Part shown: positions 7,116-14,361 of the stretch, in pieces
Layout: each line of letters opens with the position of its first letter
How positions within the stretch are numbered: position 1 is the first letter of the stretch
Source of the DNA: a virus
Length of the DNA: 25,142 nt
IMG/VR virus record: IMGVR_UViG_3300044632_001071
Span: 1-25,142 of that record
Reading direction: 5' to 3' (one strand)
Notes under the pieces: model-generated
Databases searched by the model: none
What the model saw: the letters and a program-made list of their open reading frames with translations, nothing else
Told to the model about the DNA's origin: nothing
Program-made: the position numbers and the translations under genes

Positions 7116-7700
7116 GTGAGCATGATGATGGCGGGTTGCTGCTGCGGTGCATGTCCAGCGTGTGCCGGATTGCCATCCACCATTTCAGCGACATGGACGG
7201 GCACCTATGAATCATGCTCTGATCAATGCATTGGCGAAGATTGTTCCGCAGGCGGCACCAACATCACGGTTTCAAAGACTTTCACCCTAACCAAAGCCTG
7301 CGACGGATCAACTACGCGCTACACAGGCATTGCCTGCGGTATCGGAACTTTTTCCGCGTGCGAAGTTGGGGTGTGTGCTGTTGGGTTAGTGTGCCAAAAC
7401 TACACCATCAATGCGGCGGTTTGCATCACATGCGGTGACTCGCCATTGTGCTGGTACATGAACGCCAACGCAGCGGGATACCCAATTGCCCCACTTGGTT
7501 CCTGTGACGCGTGCGATTGTGCAGACCTATCGGTTGCAAGCGGATCGTGTGAATTGGTGAATGGCGGATTATGTTCGCCAAACTATTTTTCGTGGACTGT
7601 GGATTGCGGAGGTACTGCAACCGAAAATGGTTCAAAGTGTGGCGCTTCATCGCCACTAGGCACCTACACGCTTACCTTCGGAACCCTTGTAGTCACATGA
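7116..7700 (+). CDS. Extremely cysteine-rich protein of unknown function
   Basis: This 194-residue protein contains 23 cysteines (about 12%). It opens with A-G-C-C-C-G-A-C-P-A-C-A-G; later clusters include S-C-D-A-C-D-C. Between the Cys clusters the sequence is Thr, Ser and Gly-rich and beta-like (T-I-S-A-T-W-T-G-T-Y and T-Y-T-L-T-F-G). GTG 7116 is taken as the start with AAGG at 7104-7107, but ATG 7122, 7125 and 7128 are alternatives. These alternatives lie within a small hairpin (AACCCG 7111-7116 / CGGGTT 7132-7137). I know of no enzyme motif. A disulfide- or metal-stabilised virion surface domain is possible. The gene looks less GC-rich than its neighbours, a possible sign of separate acquisition. 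Confidence 0.7.
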   Translation: MSMMMAGCCCGACPACAGLPSTISATWTGTYESCSDQCIGEDCSAGGTNITVSKTFTLTKACDGSTTRYTGIACGIGTFSACEVGVCAVGLVCQNYTINAAVCITCGDSPLCWYMNANAAGYPIAPLGSCDACDCADLSVASGSCELVNGGLCSPNYFSWTVDCGGTATENGSKCGASSPLGTYTLTFGTLVVT

Positions 7701-8230
7701 TCGAATGCGACCATTGGAGCGACTGCGGCGTGCTTGGCGGCGGCTGCTGCGCCGCCAACCACTACGGCGGCCGCCCCAGCGCAGGCGTGTGCAAGCAATG
7801 CCCGCACCGCGTGGTCAAGGGCGAGCGGCCGATGGCCATCGGTGAGACTGTGAACTATGGTTTCGCATCGCGCGCCGCGGCCTATCTAGCTGCGGAGCGC
7901 AGGCACGCCACCCAAGGCCCGGCAAGCGTCCAAGTGCAGGGTGAGCGCGCGGCCATTTGCCGAGCGTGCGAAGGCCGCGCCGAGGTGGTGGAGGGCGCTA
8001 CCGATCCCGGTGGCATTGGCTGGTGTACCAAGTGCGGGTGCGGTTCCAACCGCCGCGCGGCGCTGTCCGTAAAACTGACCCTCGCCGGGGCTACCTGCCC
8101 GCTGGGCAAGTGGCAGCCCGTAGAGGGGACAGGCGCAAGCCTGGGCACCGTGGCCGAGGCCATCACCGGCGTGGCCAGTAGCGTGGTGGATACAGCCAAG
8201 CGCATTTTTGGCAAAAACAGCGGCGAATAG
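7697..8230 (+). CDS. Cys-motif (zinc-binding-like) protein, unknown function
   Basis: This 177-residue protein starts at ATG 7697 (ATGA overlap with the Cys-rich gene). The N-terminus reads M-I-E-C-D-H-W-S-D-C-G-V with G-G-G-C-C-A, N-H-Y-G-G-R-P-S and V-C-K-Q-C-P. The middle has C-R-A-C, W-C-T-K-C-G-C-G and then C-P-L-G-K-W. These CxxC/CxC pairs look like two zinc-binding knuckles. Phage proteins with the C-P-L-G-K-W ending are familiar, but their role is unknown to me. The last 40 residues form a helix (V-A-E-A-I-T-G-V-A-S-S-V-V-D-T-A-K-R) that may be amphipathic. It is the last gene before the early-region promoter. Confidence 0.75.
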   Translation: MIECDHWSDCGVLGGGCCAANHYGGRPSAGVCKQCPHRVVKGERPMAIGETVNYGFASRAAAYLAAERRHATQGPASVQVQGERAAICRACEGRAEVVEGATDPGGIGWCTKCGCGSNRRAALSVKLTLAGATCPLGKWQPVEGTGASLGTVAEAITGVASSVVDTAKRIFGKNSGE

Positions 8231-8235
8231 CGGGC

Positions 8236-8264
8236 TTGACAAGCGCGCGCGGTTGTGCAACATT
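8236..8264 (+). promoter_or_regulatory. Candidate sigma70-type promoter for the early operon
   Basis: A perfect -35 TTGACA (8236-8241) lies 17 bases upstream of AACATT (8259-8264), a weak -10 (3 of 6 positions). The shifted CAACAT and CATTGT are no better matches. The site overlaps an imperfect inverted repeat TGTGCAA (8254-8260) / TTGCGCA (8267-8273), which could be an operator. It sits in the first true gap after the late genes and upstream of the recombination genes. The -35 is convincing; the -10 is not. Confidence 0.45.
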
Positions 8265-8314
8265 GTTTGCGCATCCGATGGCTCGCAGCGCATACACCAT
8301 TTCAGGCACTACGG

Positions 8315-8366
8315 CCCCCGCCCACGAACGAACGCGCTGCGTTTCGGATGCATCGTTGGGCGGGGG
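8315..8366 (+). other. Structured leader: perfect 10-bp stem with an inner hairpin
   Basis: CCCCCGCCCA (8315-8324) is exactly complementary to TGGGCGGGGG (8357-8366). Inside the 32-base loop, AACGC (8331-8335) pairs with GCGTT (8339-8343). No T-run follows, so it is not a standard terminator. It lies between the putative promoter and ATG 8389 and would be the 5' leader of the early mRNA, or possibly a small RNA. Confidence 0.6.
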
Positions 8367-8388
8367 TCGCGGTGCCCGAGGTTGCAGC

Positions 8389-8772
8389 ATGAATCGAAAC
8401 GAAAAGGTTGCACGGTTGAGTACTAGCGGCAAGGCGCACGAAGACATCGGAATTGCTATCCAGCATTTCGCGGCGTTGGGTGATACCCGCGAAGCAACCA
8501 TTATTGAACTGGTAGCAAACGCCCACGCTGGGGATATTCGTCGCGCACTTGAATCCGTCGAACTGTGGAGTTTCCCGGATCGCGCTAATCAAATTTTGCG
8601 GGTGTGCGAATCGATCCTAGAGGGCAAGCGCCCAGCATCCGAGCGCTTTCCGCTGGTCATCACCGGGCAGGGCGATTACACCCGCGAAGTTCACGCTGAG
8701 GATTTGGAGTGGGGCAGGCCATCGAAACTGTGGGGCCGAATCAAGAGCCGCTTTGCAACGGAGGGCAAGTAA
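8389..8772 (+). CDS. Unknown early protein
   Basis: This 127-residue protein starts at ATG 8389 (M-N-R-N-E-K-V-A-R-L); in-frame starts further upstream would run through the hairpin leader. The first 90 residues are helical (I-G-I-A-I-Q-H-F-A-A-L-G, R-R-A-L-E-S-V-E-L-W, I-L-R-V-C-E-S-I-L-E-G-K-R), and the C-terminus is basic and Trp-containing. It ends at TAA overlapping the next ATG (TAATG). It is the first gene of the recombination/replication operon. No known motif is visible; a small regulatory or DNA-binding role would fit the position only. Confidence 0.7.
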   Translation: MNRNEKVARLSTSGKAHEDIGIAIQHFAALGDTREATIIELVANAHAGDIRRALESVELWSFPDRANQILRVCESILEGKRPASERFPLVITGQGDYTREVHAEDLEWGRPSKLWGRIKSRFATEGK

Positions 8773-9614
8773 TGGGAACCGTAATGTTTACACCCGGAGT
8801 AATGCACAATGTTCCGGCAGAGGCATACCACGCGGTGCCTGCCCTGTCATCCACCTTTATGAAGGCAATGCTTGCCAAGTCACCGCTGCACGCTCGCTAC
8901 CAAATGGAGAATGGCGAGAGCAATGACGCGATGAACATGGGCACCGCTGTGCATACCGCGATCCTGACCCCGGACATGTACGAAGCCGAGGTGGCGGTAG
9001 CGCCGAAGTGCGACAAGCGCACCACCGCAGGCAAGGCCGAGTTCCGCGCGTTCGAAGTCCTGAACGGGCACAAACTGATTTTGGATGCCAGCCAGGGCGA
9101 GGCGGTGGCAGGCATGGTTGCCGCGGTTCATGCGTCTAACTCGTGCAGCGCCATGCTGGAGATGGCTACCCAGCGTGAACTTTCCGTGTTTGCGGAAGAC
9201 CCGCACACAGGCACACAGTTGAAGGCGCGGCTGGATGGGTATGACCCCGCCACCGGCTGGGTGATCGACTTGAAAACTTGCCGCGACGCGTCCTATCCCG
9301 GTTTCAAATCCGCCCTGTGGAACCTTGGCTACGGGTTGCAGGCCGCGTTCTACCGACGCGTGGCGCGCATCGCTGGGCTCAATGTGAGCGGGTTTGCGTT
9401 CCTGTGCGTCGAGAACACCGCGCCCCACGGCGTGGCCGTGTACGCGATGGACGATTCCGACATGGATTATTTCGAAGCGGACATGCGGCGGTTGATCGCG
9501 GACTACAAGGTGTGCCGCGAAACCGAGACATGGCCGGGCTACCCCGATCGCATCGAACGCATCGGGCTTGCGAATTGGGCGCGCCGCCAACTTGAGGAAG
9601 GGCTTGCGCGATGA
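8772..9614 (+). CDS. RecE-like PD-(D/E)XK exonuclease
   Basis: This 280-residue protein starts at ATG 8772 (a second ATG lies at 8784). The opening with Y-H-A-V-P-A-L-S-S-T-x-M-K and the M-G-T-A-V-H-T-A-I-L motif (His61), Glu136 in R-E-L-S-V-F, Asp155, D-L-K-T (Asp166, Lys168) and Gln190 form the usual PD-(D/E)XK core. This is the pattern of the exonuclease VIII / RecE C-terminal and DUF3799 family. Such 5'-3' exonucleases make 3' overhangs for a paired annealase, and a RecT/Bet gene follows with an ATGA overlap. The length matches stand-alone phage RecE nuclease domains. Confidence 0.88.
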   Translation: MGTVMFTPGVMHNVPAEAYHAVPALSSTFMKAMLAKSPLHARYQMENGESNDAMNMGTAVHTAILTPDMYEAEVAVAPKCDKRTTAGKAEFRAFEVLNGHKLILDASQGEAVAGMVAAVHASNSCSAMLEMATQRELSVFAEDPHTGTQLKARLDGYDPATGWVIDLKTCRDASYPGFKSALWNLGYGLQAAFYRRVARIAGLNVSGFAFLCVENTAPHGVAVYAMDDSDMDYFEADMRRLIADYKVCRETETWPGYPDRIERIGLANWARRQLEEGLAR

Positions 9615-10414
9615 GTGAACTAGCAACCGTTTCAAACGCCGCGCACATCGAACGCGTGATCGAACAGGTGATGCCTCGCAACGCAAGCCAGGTGGATCGA
9701 ATGGCGCTGGCGGCCATGATGAAGACCTACGGCCTTGATCCGCTCCGGCGCGAGGTGTACCCGCTGGCGTTCGGCGGCCGCCTGTGCCTGTATGTGTCCA
9801 TCGACGGGTGGCGCAGGCTGGCCCGTGAATCGGGGCGCTACCGCTCCGGCGTGTGTACTTATCACAAAGATGCAAGCGGAAGTATCGATTCCTGCACATT
9901 CAAAGTAGTCACCACGGAAGGCGGGGAGTTTGAGTTCACCTGCTGGCTTTCGGAGTTCAAGGGATCAAGCCCAAACTGGCGCACCCAGCCACTGCACATG
10001 CTGCGAACGCGCGCCGAAGCGCATTGCCTGAAAGCCGCTTTTGGGTTCAGCGGTGCCACCGAGGGCGATGAGGAACTAGCCGAAGCCACCACCGTGGTGG
10101 AGGCAGATAGCGCGCTGGCGGCGCTGAATGCCCGTGTGAGCCAATCAGCGGAGCGAACGACGGTATCGCTTCCCAGCGCATCGGCGGTGGTGGTGGAGCA
10201 GCCACCGCCGCCGAGCGCGCCGGATCGCATCCAGCAGCTAGCCGAATCCATCGCCGAGAAAGCCAAATCGGTTGGCATCCGATGGAGCGCAAAGCAGGCG
10301 GTGACCGCGGCAAGAAAGACGGTTGATTTGGGTACCGACCCATCCGAGGTGGATGGGTTGATTTTGAAGGCACTTCAAGTTCAGGCCGAGCGCCTGGAGA
10401 AAGGTTCGGAATGA
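9611..10414 (+). CDS. RecT/Bet-family single-strand annealing protein
   Basis: This 267-residue protein starts at ATG 9611 (ATGA overlap). The conserved phage Bet/RecT core is clear: a helix with A-L-A-A-M-M-K-T-Y-G-L-D-P, then E-V-Y-P-L-A-F-G-G-R-L-C-L-Y-V-S-I-D-G-W-R-R-L-A, and H-M-L-R-T-R-A-E-A-H-C-L-K-A-A-F-G-F. The C-terminal 90 residues are lower in complexity (Ser/Pro-rich, then a helical tail), as in other members. It anneals single strands exposed by the adjacent exonuclease during recombination-dependent replication and repair. Confidence 0.9.
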   Translation: MSELATVSNAAHIERVIEQVMPRNASQVDRMALAAMMKTYGLDPLRREVYPLAFGGRLCLYVSIDGWRRLARESGRYRSGVCTYHKDASGSIDSCTFKVVTTEGGEFEFTCWLSEFKGSSPNWRTQPLHMLRTRAEAHCLKAAFGFSGATEGDEELAEATTVVEADSALAALNARVSQSAERTTVSLPSASAVVVEQPPPPSAPDRIQQLAESIAEKAKSVGIRWSAKQAVTAARKTVDLGTDPSEVDGLILKALQVQAERLEKGSE

Positions 10415-10884
10415 TTGATCTAATTCACGGCAGCGGTGAAGACAAGGCACGCAAGAGCGGCGGTAGCGGGCCATGCCCCGAAGGCACCTTTACCGCCACG
10501 ATCAGCAAGGCCGAAGGGCGTGAAAGCCCGTTTGAGAACATGAAGACCCCCGACAATCCACGCGGGTTGGTGGTCACGCTGTGGTTCGACATCGAAACCG
10601 GCGGCCAGCGGTACAAGGTGTTTGAGGACATCGCGGTGACGCGCATCCTGCGCCTGAACGAACTGCTGGACGCGTGCATGTTGCCGCACATCGATACGGC
10701 CACCAAGAGGTTTGAGGAATCAAACCTTGAGGGGCGCGAAATCCTGCTGCGCGTGTACCACTCGCAGAACGGGCGCGCCAAGGCGGGCGATTTCATCCGC
10801 CCCACCCAGCAGCGCAGCACGGCCACGGCCGCGAAGCCTGGGCGCAAGGCGGTGCAGCCCGGCGCGGATGGAATTCCCTTCTAA
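10411..10884 (+). CDS. SSB-like single-stranded DNA-binding protein
   Basis: This 157-residue protein starts at ATG 10411 (ATGA overlap with the annealase). The core is beta-rich: C-P-E-G-T-F-T-A-T-I, G-L-V-V-T-L-W-F-D-I-E and R-E-I-L-L-R-V-Y, compatible with an OB fold. The last residues, D-G-I-P-F, match the acidic/hydrophobic tip through which SSB proteins recruit partners. DUF669-type proteins occupy the same position in other phages. The place directly after RecE/RecT supports an ssDNA-binding role. The tip and context are convincing; the fold is inferred. Confidence 0.7.
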   Translation: MIDLIHGSGEDKARKSGGSGPCPEGTFTATISKAEGRESPFENMKTPDNPRGLVVTLWFDIETGGQRYKVFEDIAVTRILRLNELLDACMLPHIDTATKRFEESNLEGREILLRVYHSQNGRAKAGDFIRPTQQRSTATAAKPGRKAVQPGADGIPF

Positions 10885-10888
10885 CGAA

Positions 10889-10930
10889 CCCCCGGAAAGG
10901 CCGGGGCGGTTGAGTTCTCGCCGCCCCGGC
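10889..10930 (+). terminator. GC-rich hairpin with a competing alternative stem (attenuator-like)
   Basis: GCCGGGGCGG (10900-10909) pairs perfectly with CCGCCCCGGC (10921-10930) around an 11-base loop. The same left arm can instead pair its CCGGGG (10901-10906) with the upstream CCCCGG (10890-10895). The two structures exclude each other. No T-run follows, so an intrinsic terminator is doubtful. It lies in the 100-base gap after the SSB-like gene. Confidence 0.5.
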
Positions 10931-10984
10931 TATGGGGTTACTTCTCAACATCTGTAGCGGATTCTATCCGCGGCAAGGATGCCG

Positions 10985-11491
10985 ATGGTTACGGTGGAAC
11001 TTACTGACGCGGAAATTGAACTATGCGAGCGCGTGGCCGAGGCGCGCATGGCGTTTGGTGCAGCGAACGGGCTGAACCACGCGTGCATCATGGATCGGAT
11101 TTTCACCGAGCGCGAGCAACATGAGTTTGGCGGCGCTGCTGGTGAACTAGCCGTGGCCAAGTGGTTTGGCGTGCGCGGCTACCAACCATCTGTGCAGTAT
11201 GTGAAGGGCGCAGTAGATGTGGAGCCGGACATTGAGGTGCGCTCCACCGGCTGGATGAACGGGCAACTGGTGGTGCGTCCACGCGATCACGGTGATAGGC
11301 GCTATGTGCTGGCCATCACGAGCCTCGCCAAGAGCTACGGCCAGGTGAGGCTGGCCGGGTGGATGTGGGGCCACGAGGCGCGCCGCGATGAGTTTCTACA
11401 AACCTACTACAACCGCCCCGAGCATTGGGTACCGCGTGACGCGTTGAACCCGATGCACACCATGCAGAGGGAATCGAATGGAACCGTATGA
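10985..11491 (+). CDS. Unknown protein, possible PD-(D/E)XK-like nuclease fold
   Basis: This 168-residue protein is taken to start at ATG 10985 because AAGGA (10975-10979) is well spaced for it. ATG 10979 would have almost no spacing. After an N-terminal helix come E-F-G-G-A-A-G-E-L-A-V-A-K-W-F-G, then V-D-V-E-P-D-I-E-V-R-S-T and a strand R-Y-V-L-A-I-T-S. A helix with conserved Glu, then D-x-E-V-R, then a strand is the order seen in restriction-endonuclease-like folds, but the lysine of the usual E-x-K is Arg here. The C-terminus has W-x-W-G-H-E-A and W-V-P-R-D-A-L-N-P-M. The assignment is tentative; the gene itself is well supported. Confidence 0.6.
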   Translation: MVTVELTDAEIELCERVAEARMAFGAANGLNHACIMDRIFTEREQHEFGGAAGELAVAKWFGVRGYQPSVQYVKGAVDVEPDIEVRSTGWMNGQLVVRPRDHGDRRYVLAITSLAKSYGQVRLAGWMWGHEARRDEFLQTYYNRPEHWVPRDALNPMHTMQRESNGTV

Positions 11492-11831
11492 CGCGCTGTT
11501 GCGCGATTTGCAGCGCCTATGCACCAAGCCGCACGGGCTGATTGCCCGCGCCATCGCGGCCATTGCGACCCTGCGCGAGCAAGCGAAGGTGTGGGAGGAG
11601 CGCGCGGACTACCTGCGCGAGCGGTGCGAGGATTTCAGGAAGCGGAACGATTACCTCGAGCGCGTGCAAACGGATCGGAACGACGATCAGAAGACCGCGC
11701 AGATTCGCCAAGAGATGGCGGAATTGCGTGCAGATCGTGATGCCCTGCGCAGAACGCTTTCGCGCATGTACATCGATCCCAACGCGTTTGCAGCTTCGAA
11801 GGGTTGGGATTGCTTTGGGGAATCCAAGTGA
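11478..11831 (+). CDS. Coiled-coil protein of unknown function
   Basis: This 117-residue protein starts at ATG 11478 with AGAGGGA just upstream, inside the end of the previous gene. Residues about 22-100 are an almost continuous charged helix with many Arg, Glu and Leu in heptad-like order (W-E-E-R-A-D-Y-L-R-E-R, E-M-A-E-L-R-A-D-R-D-A-L-R-R-T-L). It ends G-W-D-C-F-G-E-S-K. Its stop overlaps the start of the primase-helicase (GTGA), so it may be a partner of that protein. No motif gives a function. Confidence 0.65.
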   Translation: MEPYDALLRDLQRLCTKPHGLIARAIAAIATLREQAKVWEERADYLRERCEDFRKRNDYLERVQTDRNDDQKTAQIRQEMAELRADRDALRRTLSRMYIDPNAFAASKGWDCFGESK

Positions 11832-13831
11832 CCACCACAGATGCAGCAGCCGCGGCGATTGAGTCCGCGTACCAACTGCTGGGCCTGATCTTCGAAGCCA
11901 ATGACCTGATTGAGTTCCGCACCATCGGCGGCGCAGGTGGGCTACGCGATTGGGTGCCGCAGGCGAAGGCATCGCGCGTGATCGCGCAGCTTGCCGCGAC
12001 GGTGGCGAAGGGGCAGCATGTTTATTTCGGGGCCAACCCGCGGAGCGGCCGCGGCGGCAAGGCCACCGATGTGGCGTTGGCAAGGTGCCTGTTCGCCGAT
12101 TTCGATGGCGGTACCACCGTTGAACAAGCGCGCATGGCGTGGCGTGAGGCCAACATCCCTGAACCCACCGTGGTGGTGAAGACGGGCGGCGGCATCCATG
12201 CGTGGTGGCGGCTGGCCGAGCCGATGACCGACCTAGCCGAGTGGACGCGATACCAAAAGGCATTGGCCCACCGGCTGGGTTCCGATTCCAGCGTGACCGA
12301 TGCGCCGCGGGTGATGCGCGTGCCTGGCTTCCACAACTGGAAGTACCCCGAGCAACCGCTGTGCGTGGTGCATGAAAGCGAAGCCGATCACATATGGACG
12401 CTAGACGAGTTCCCCGCCCCGCAGGAGGGTGGGACGGTGTTGATGCCCCCAGCGGCCACACCGGCGGCCGGATCGCTCTCCGACCTGTCTAGGCGCTTCC
12501 TTGAGGAAGGTTTTGTGATGCGCCAGGGCAGGCGCACCACCGTCTTTACGGTTGCCTGTGACATGAAGGCGCGCGGGTGGTCGATTGCCGAGGCCGGGCC
12601 GCGGATCATGGCTAGGGCGGCCACGCTGGGCCTCACCGCGGATGAACTAATCGACCTGAACCAGCGGCAGATACCCAACGCGTTTGCCGCCGAGCGGAAG
12701 GCCGTAAGCGGGCCCGCAGAGGCTGTGCAGGCCGTGGAGCCCCCGCCAGCCGCCCCGGCGGCACGCTTGCAGCCTGTGCCTATCTGCGCCCTTGTGGCGC
12801 GGTGCCCCGAGTTGCGGCGGCCGGTCATCGAAGGGCTGCTGCGAACGGGCGAAACCCTGAACCTGATCAGTAGCCCCAAGATGGGAAAAAGTTTTCTTGT
12901 CAACCAACTTGCCATATGCGTTGCCAGGGGCGAGCCGTGGATGGGTTTCCAAATCCCGCAGGCGGGCCGCGTGCTGATCGTGGATAACGAGTTGCACCCC
13001 GAGACAAGCGCGGATCGCATCCCGAAGCTGTGCGCGGCGCAGGGCATCCCGTTTGAGTCGCTGGCGGATCGGCTCGACATCCTGAACCTACGCGGTGACC
13101 TAGTGGACTTTGACGGGCTGGGCGCGCGCCTGTTCGACCATTGCGCCGCTGGGCAGTACACGGTGGTGATCCTCGACGCGTTCTACCGCTTCCTGCCAGC
13201 GCGCACGGATGAGAACGACAACGGGAGCATGGCGCGCATTTACAACCAAGTGGATAAGTGGGCGCGCACGCTGGATTGCGCGTTCGTCATGATTCACCAC
13301 ACCAGCAAGGGCGATCAAGCCGGTAAGGGTGTGACCGATGTGGGCGCTGGCGCTGGTTCGATGAGCCGCGCTGCTGATAGCCACTTGATTCTTCGCCACC
13401 ACCGCGAGGAGGGCCATGTGGTTTTGGATGCGGCCGTGCGTTCCTTCGCCCCCATTGAGCCGCGCGTGCTGCGCTGGGCCTATCCCCTGTTCCACATGGC
13501 CCCGCACCTTGATCCCAAAGACTTGGCCAAGCCAGGCAAGAAGGATGCAGACGATGACGGGTGGAGCGCCCAACGGTTCGTGGAGGAGTGTTTCAGGGTT
13601 GAGACGAAGCAGGCCAACGGTGCCACGGTGTGGCTGGATCGTGAAGCCATGAGCGGCGCGGAGCTGCGAGCCACGGCCGAGGCCATGAAGCTGACCAAGG
13701 GCCGCGCCGAGAGCCTGCGAACGCTGGCGCTGGGTAGCGGGTTGATTGAGAAGCAGGGCAGCACCAAGGGCGTGGTGTGGGTGCGCCGAACCCACCCCGC
13801 CGCCGTGAATAATTCAAACGGAGACGCGTAA
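11828..13831 (+). CDS. Fused primase-helicase replication protein (RepB-like primase plus RepA/AAA_25 ATPase)
   Basis: This 667-residue protein starts at GTG 11828 (GTGA overlap) with GGGG at 11817-11820. The N-terminal domain has L-F-A-D-F-D-G (Asp91, Asp93), K-T-G-G-G-I-H-A-W-W-R-L (His124) and D-A-P-R-V-M-R-V-P-G-F-H-N-W-K (about 158-172). This is the metal-binding pattern of archaeo-eukaryotic-type RepB-like phage/plasmid primases. A Pro/Ala linker (about 295-315) leads to a RecA-like ATPase: Walker A S-P-K-M-G-K-S (349-355), Walker B V-V-I-L-D (446-450), and I-H-H-T-S-K-G (489-495). The C-terminus (about 570-667) is winged-helix-like. It should act as the replicative initiator/helicase with its own primase. 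Confidence 0.85.
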   Translation: MTTTDAAAAAIESAYQLLGLIFEANDLIEFRTIGGAGGLRDWVPQAKASRVIAQLAATVAKGQHVYFGANPRSGRGGKATDVALARCLFADFDGGTTVEQARMAWREANIPEPTVVVKTGGGIHAWWRLAEPMTDLAEWTRYQKALAHRLGSDSSVTDAPRVMRVPGFHNWKYPEQPLCVVHESEADHIWTLDEFPAPQEGGTVLMPPAATPAAGSLSDLSRRFLEEGFVMRQGRRTTVFTVACDMKARGWSIAEAGPRIMARAATLGLTADELIDLNQRQIPNAFAAERKAVSGPAEAVQAVEPPPAAPAARLQPVPICALVARCPELRRPVIEGLLRTGETLNLISSPKMGKSFLVNQLAICVARGEPWMGFQIPQAGRVLIVDNELHPETSADRIPKLCAAQGIPFESLADRLDILNLRGDLVDFDGLGARLFDHCAAGQYTVVILDAFYRFLPARTDENDNGSMARIYNQVDKWARTLDCAFVMIHHTSKGDQAGKGVTDVGAGAGSMSRAADSHLILRHHREEGHVVLDAAVRSFAPIEPRVLRWAYPLFHMAPHLDPKDLAKPGKKDADDDGWSAQRFVEECFRVETKQANGATVWLDREAMSGAELRATAEAMKLTKGRAESLRTLALGSGLIEKQGSTKGVVWVRRTHPAAVNNSNGDA

Positions 13832-13856
13832 CAGCGTGTAACACGATGAGGGAAGG

Positions 13857-13996
13857 TCCGATACTAATTAGGTTTTTGGCCCAATTTCAAATGGCGAAAT
13901 TAGGGCGGCAGGGCTGTTTTATTTCCTTTTTCTCTCCCCTAAAGGGAGAGAGAAAAAAGAAAAAAACAACCCAGCCCTATCGGATTAGTTATCGGA
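13857..13996 (+). repeat. Nested inverted repeats, candidate replication origin
   Basis: Three palindromes lie in this region. Outer arms: TCCGATACTAAT (13857-13868) and ATTAGTTATCGGA (13984-13996), complementary with a one-base bulge. Inner left: GCCC+AATTTC (13879-13888) with GAAATT+A+GGGC (13096 bases excluded; arms at 13896-13906), a 10-bp stem with one bulge and a 7-base loop. Inner right: AGGGCTG (13910-13916) with CAGCCCT (13972-13978), enclosing CTCTCCC (13932-13938) / GGGAGAG (13944-13950) flanked by T- and A-tracts. TATCGGA occurs twice, 12 bases apart (13978, 13990), and once inverted (13857-13863, TCCGATA). It directly follows the primase-helicase gene. A transcription terminator is an alternative. 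Confidence 0.6.
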
Positions 13997-14016
13997 ATCG
14001 AAGGGAATATGCATAA

Positions 14017-14361
14017 ATGGGAACCACGAGCGCCCAACCGTGGCAGGTGGTGATGGCGCTTGCGTCCCTTGAGTTCGGGTACGGGAACGATGCCAGCATG
14101 GCCGCCTACCGGGACCACCTGCGCCGCCACCAGCGCGAGCGCATCACCGCCCTTGCCGTGATCGTGCGGGTGTGCCAGGTCGAACCATCGGCCGCGGCCA
14201 TCGCGCTGGGCATCGATGACATCCAAACCGCCACGCGAAGCCTGCACCGGCGGCCACCTGACCCTAACGAGGTGCGAGAGTTCGCGCGCTTGGTTGCCGC
14301 GATATTCCGCAAGGCGCACGCGATGCACCTGCGCGCGAAGCTGCGCGAGGTGATGAAATGA
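14017..14361 (+). CDS. Unknown helical protein
   Basis: This 114-residue protein starts at ATG 14017, with AAGGG about a dozen bases upstream as a distant ribosome site. The sequence is mostly helical and basic, with A-A-Y-R-D-H-L-R-R-H-Q-R-E-R-I-T-A-L. A segment V-C-Q-V-E-P-S-A-A-A-I-A-L-G-I, followed by D-D-I-Q-T-A-T-R-S-L, could be a helix-turn-helix. Being the first gene after the palindromic region, it may be a DNA-binding regulator of it, but that is inference. Its stop overlaps the next start (ATGA). Confidence 0.65.
   Translation: MGTTSAQPWQVVMALASLEFGYGNDASMAAYRDHLRRHQRERITALAVIVRVCQVEPSAAAIALGIDDIQTATRSLHRRPPDPNEVREFARLVAAIFRKAHAMHLRAKLREVMK

Noticed and set aside
8880-9899. Antisense frame opposite the exonuclease and annealase genes
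   Set aside because: The sense genes have strong family motifs; the reverse product is His/Arg-rich and spans two genes.
11517-12461. Antisense frame opposite the coiled-coil and primase regions
   Set aside because: It is a shadow of the sense coding frames with no motif.
13910-13978. Simple rho-independent terminator
   Set aside because: The inner stem is followed by A-rich and not T-rich sequence on the + strand, and the region has additional nested repeats, so another role is at least as likely.
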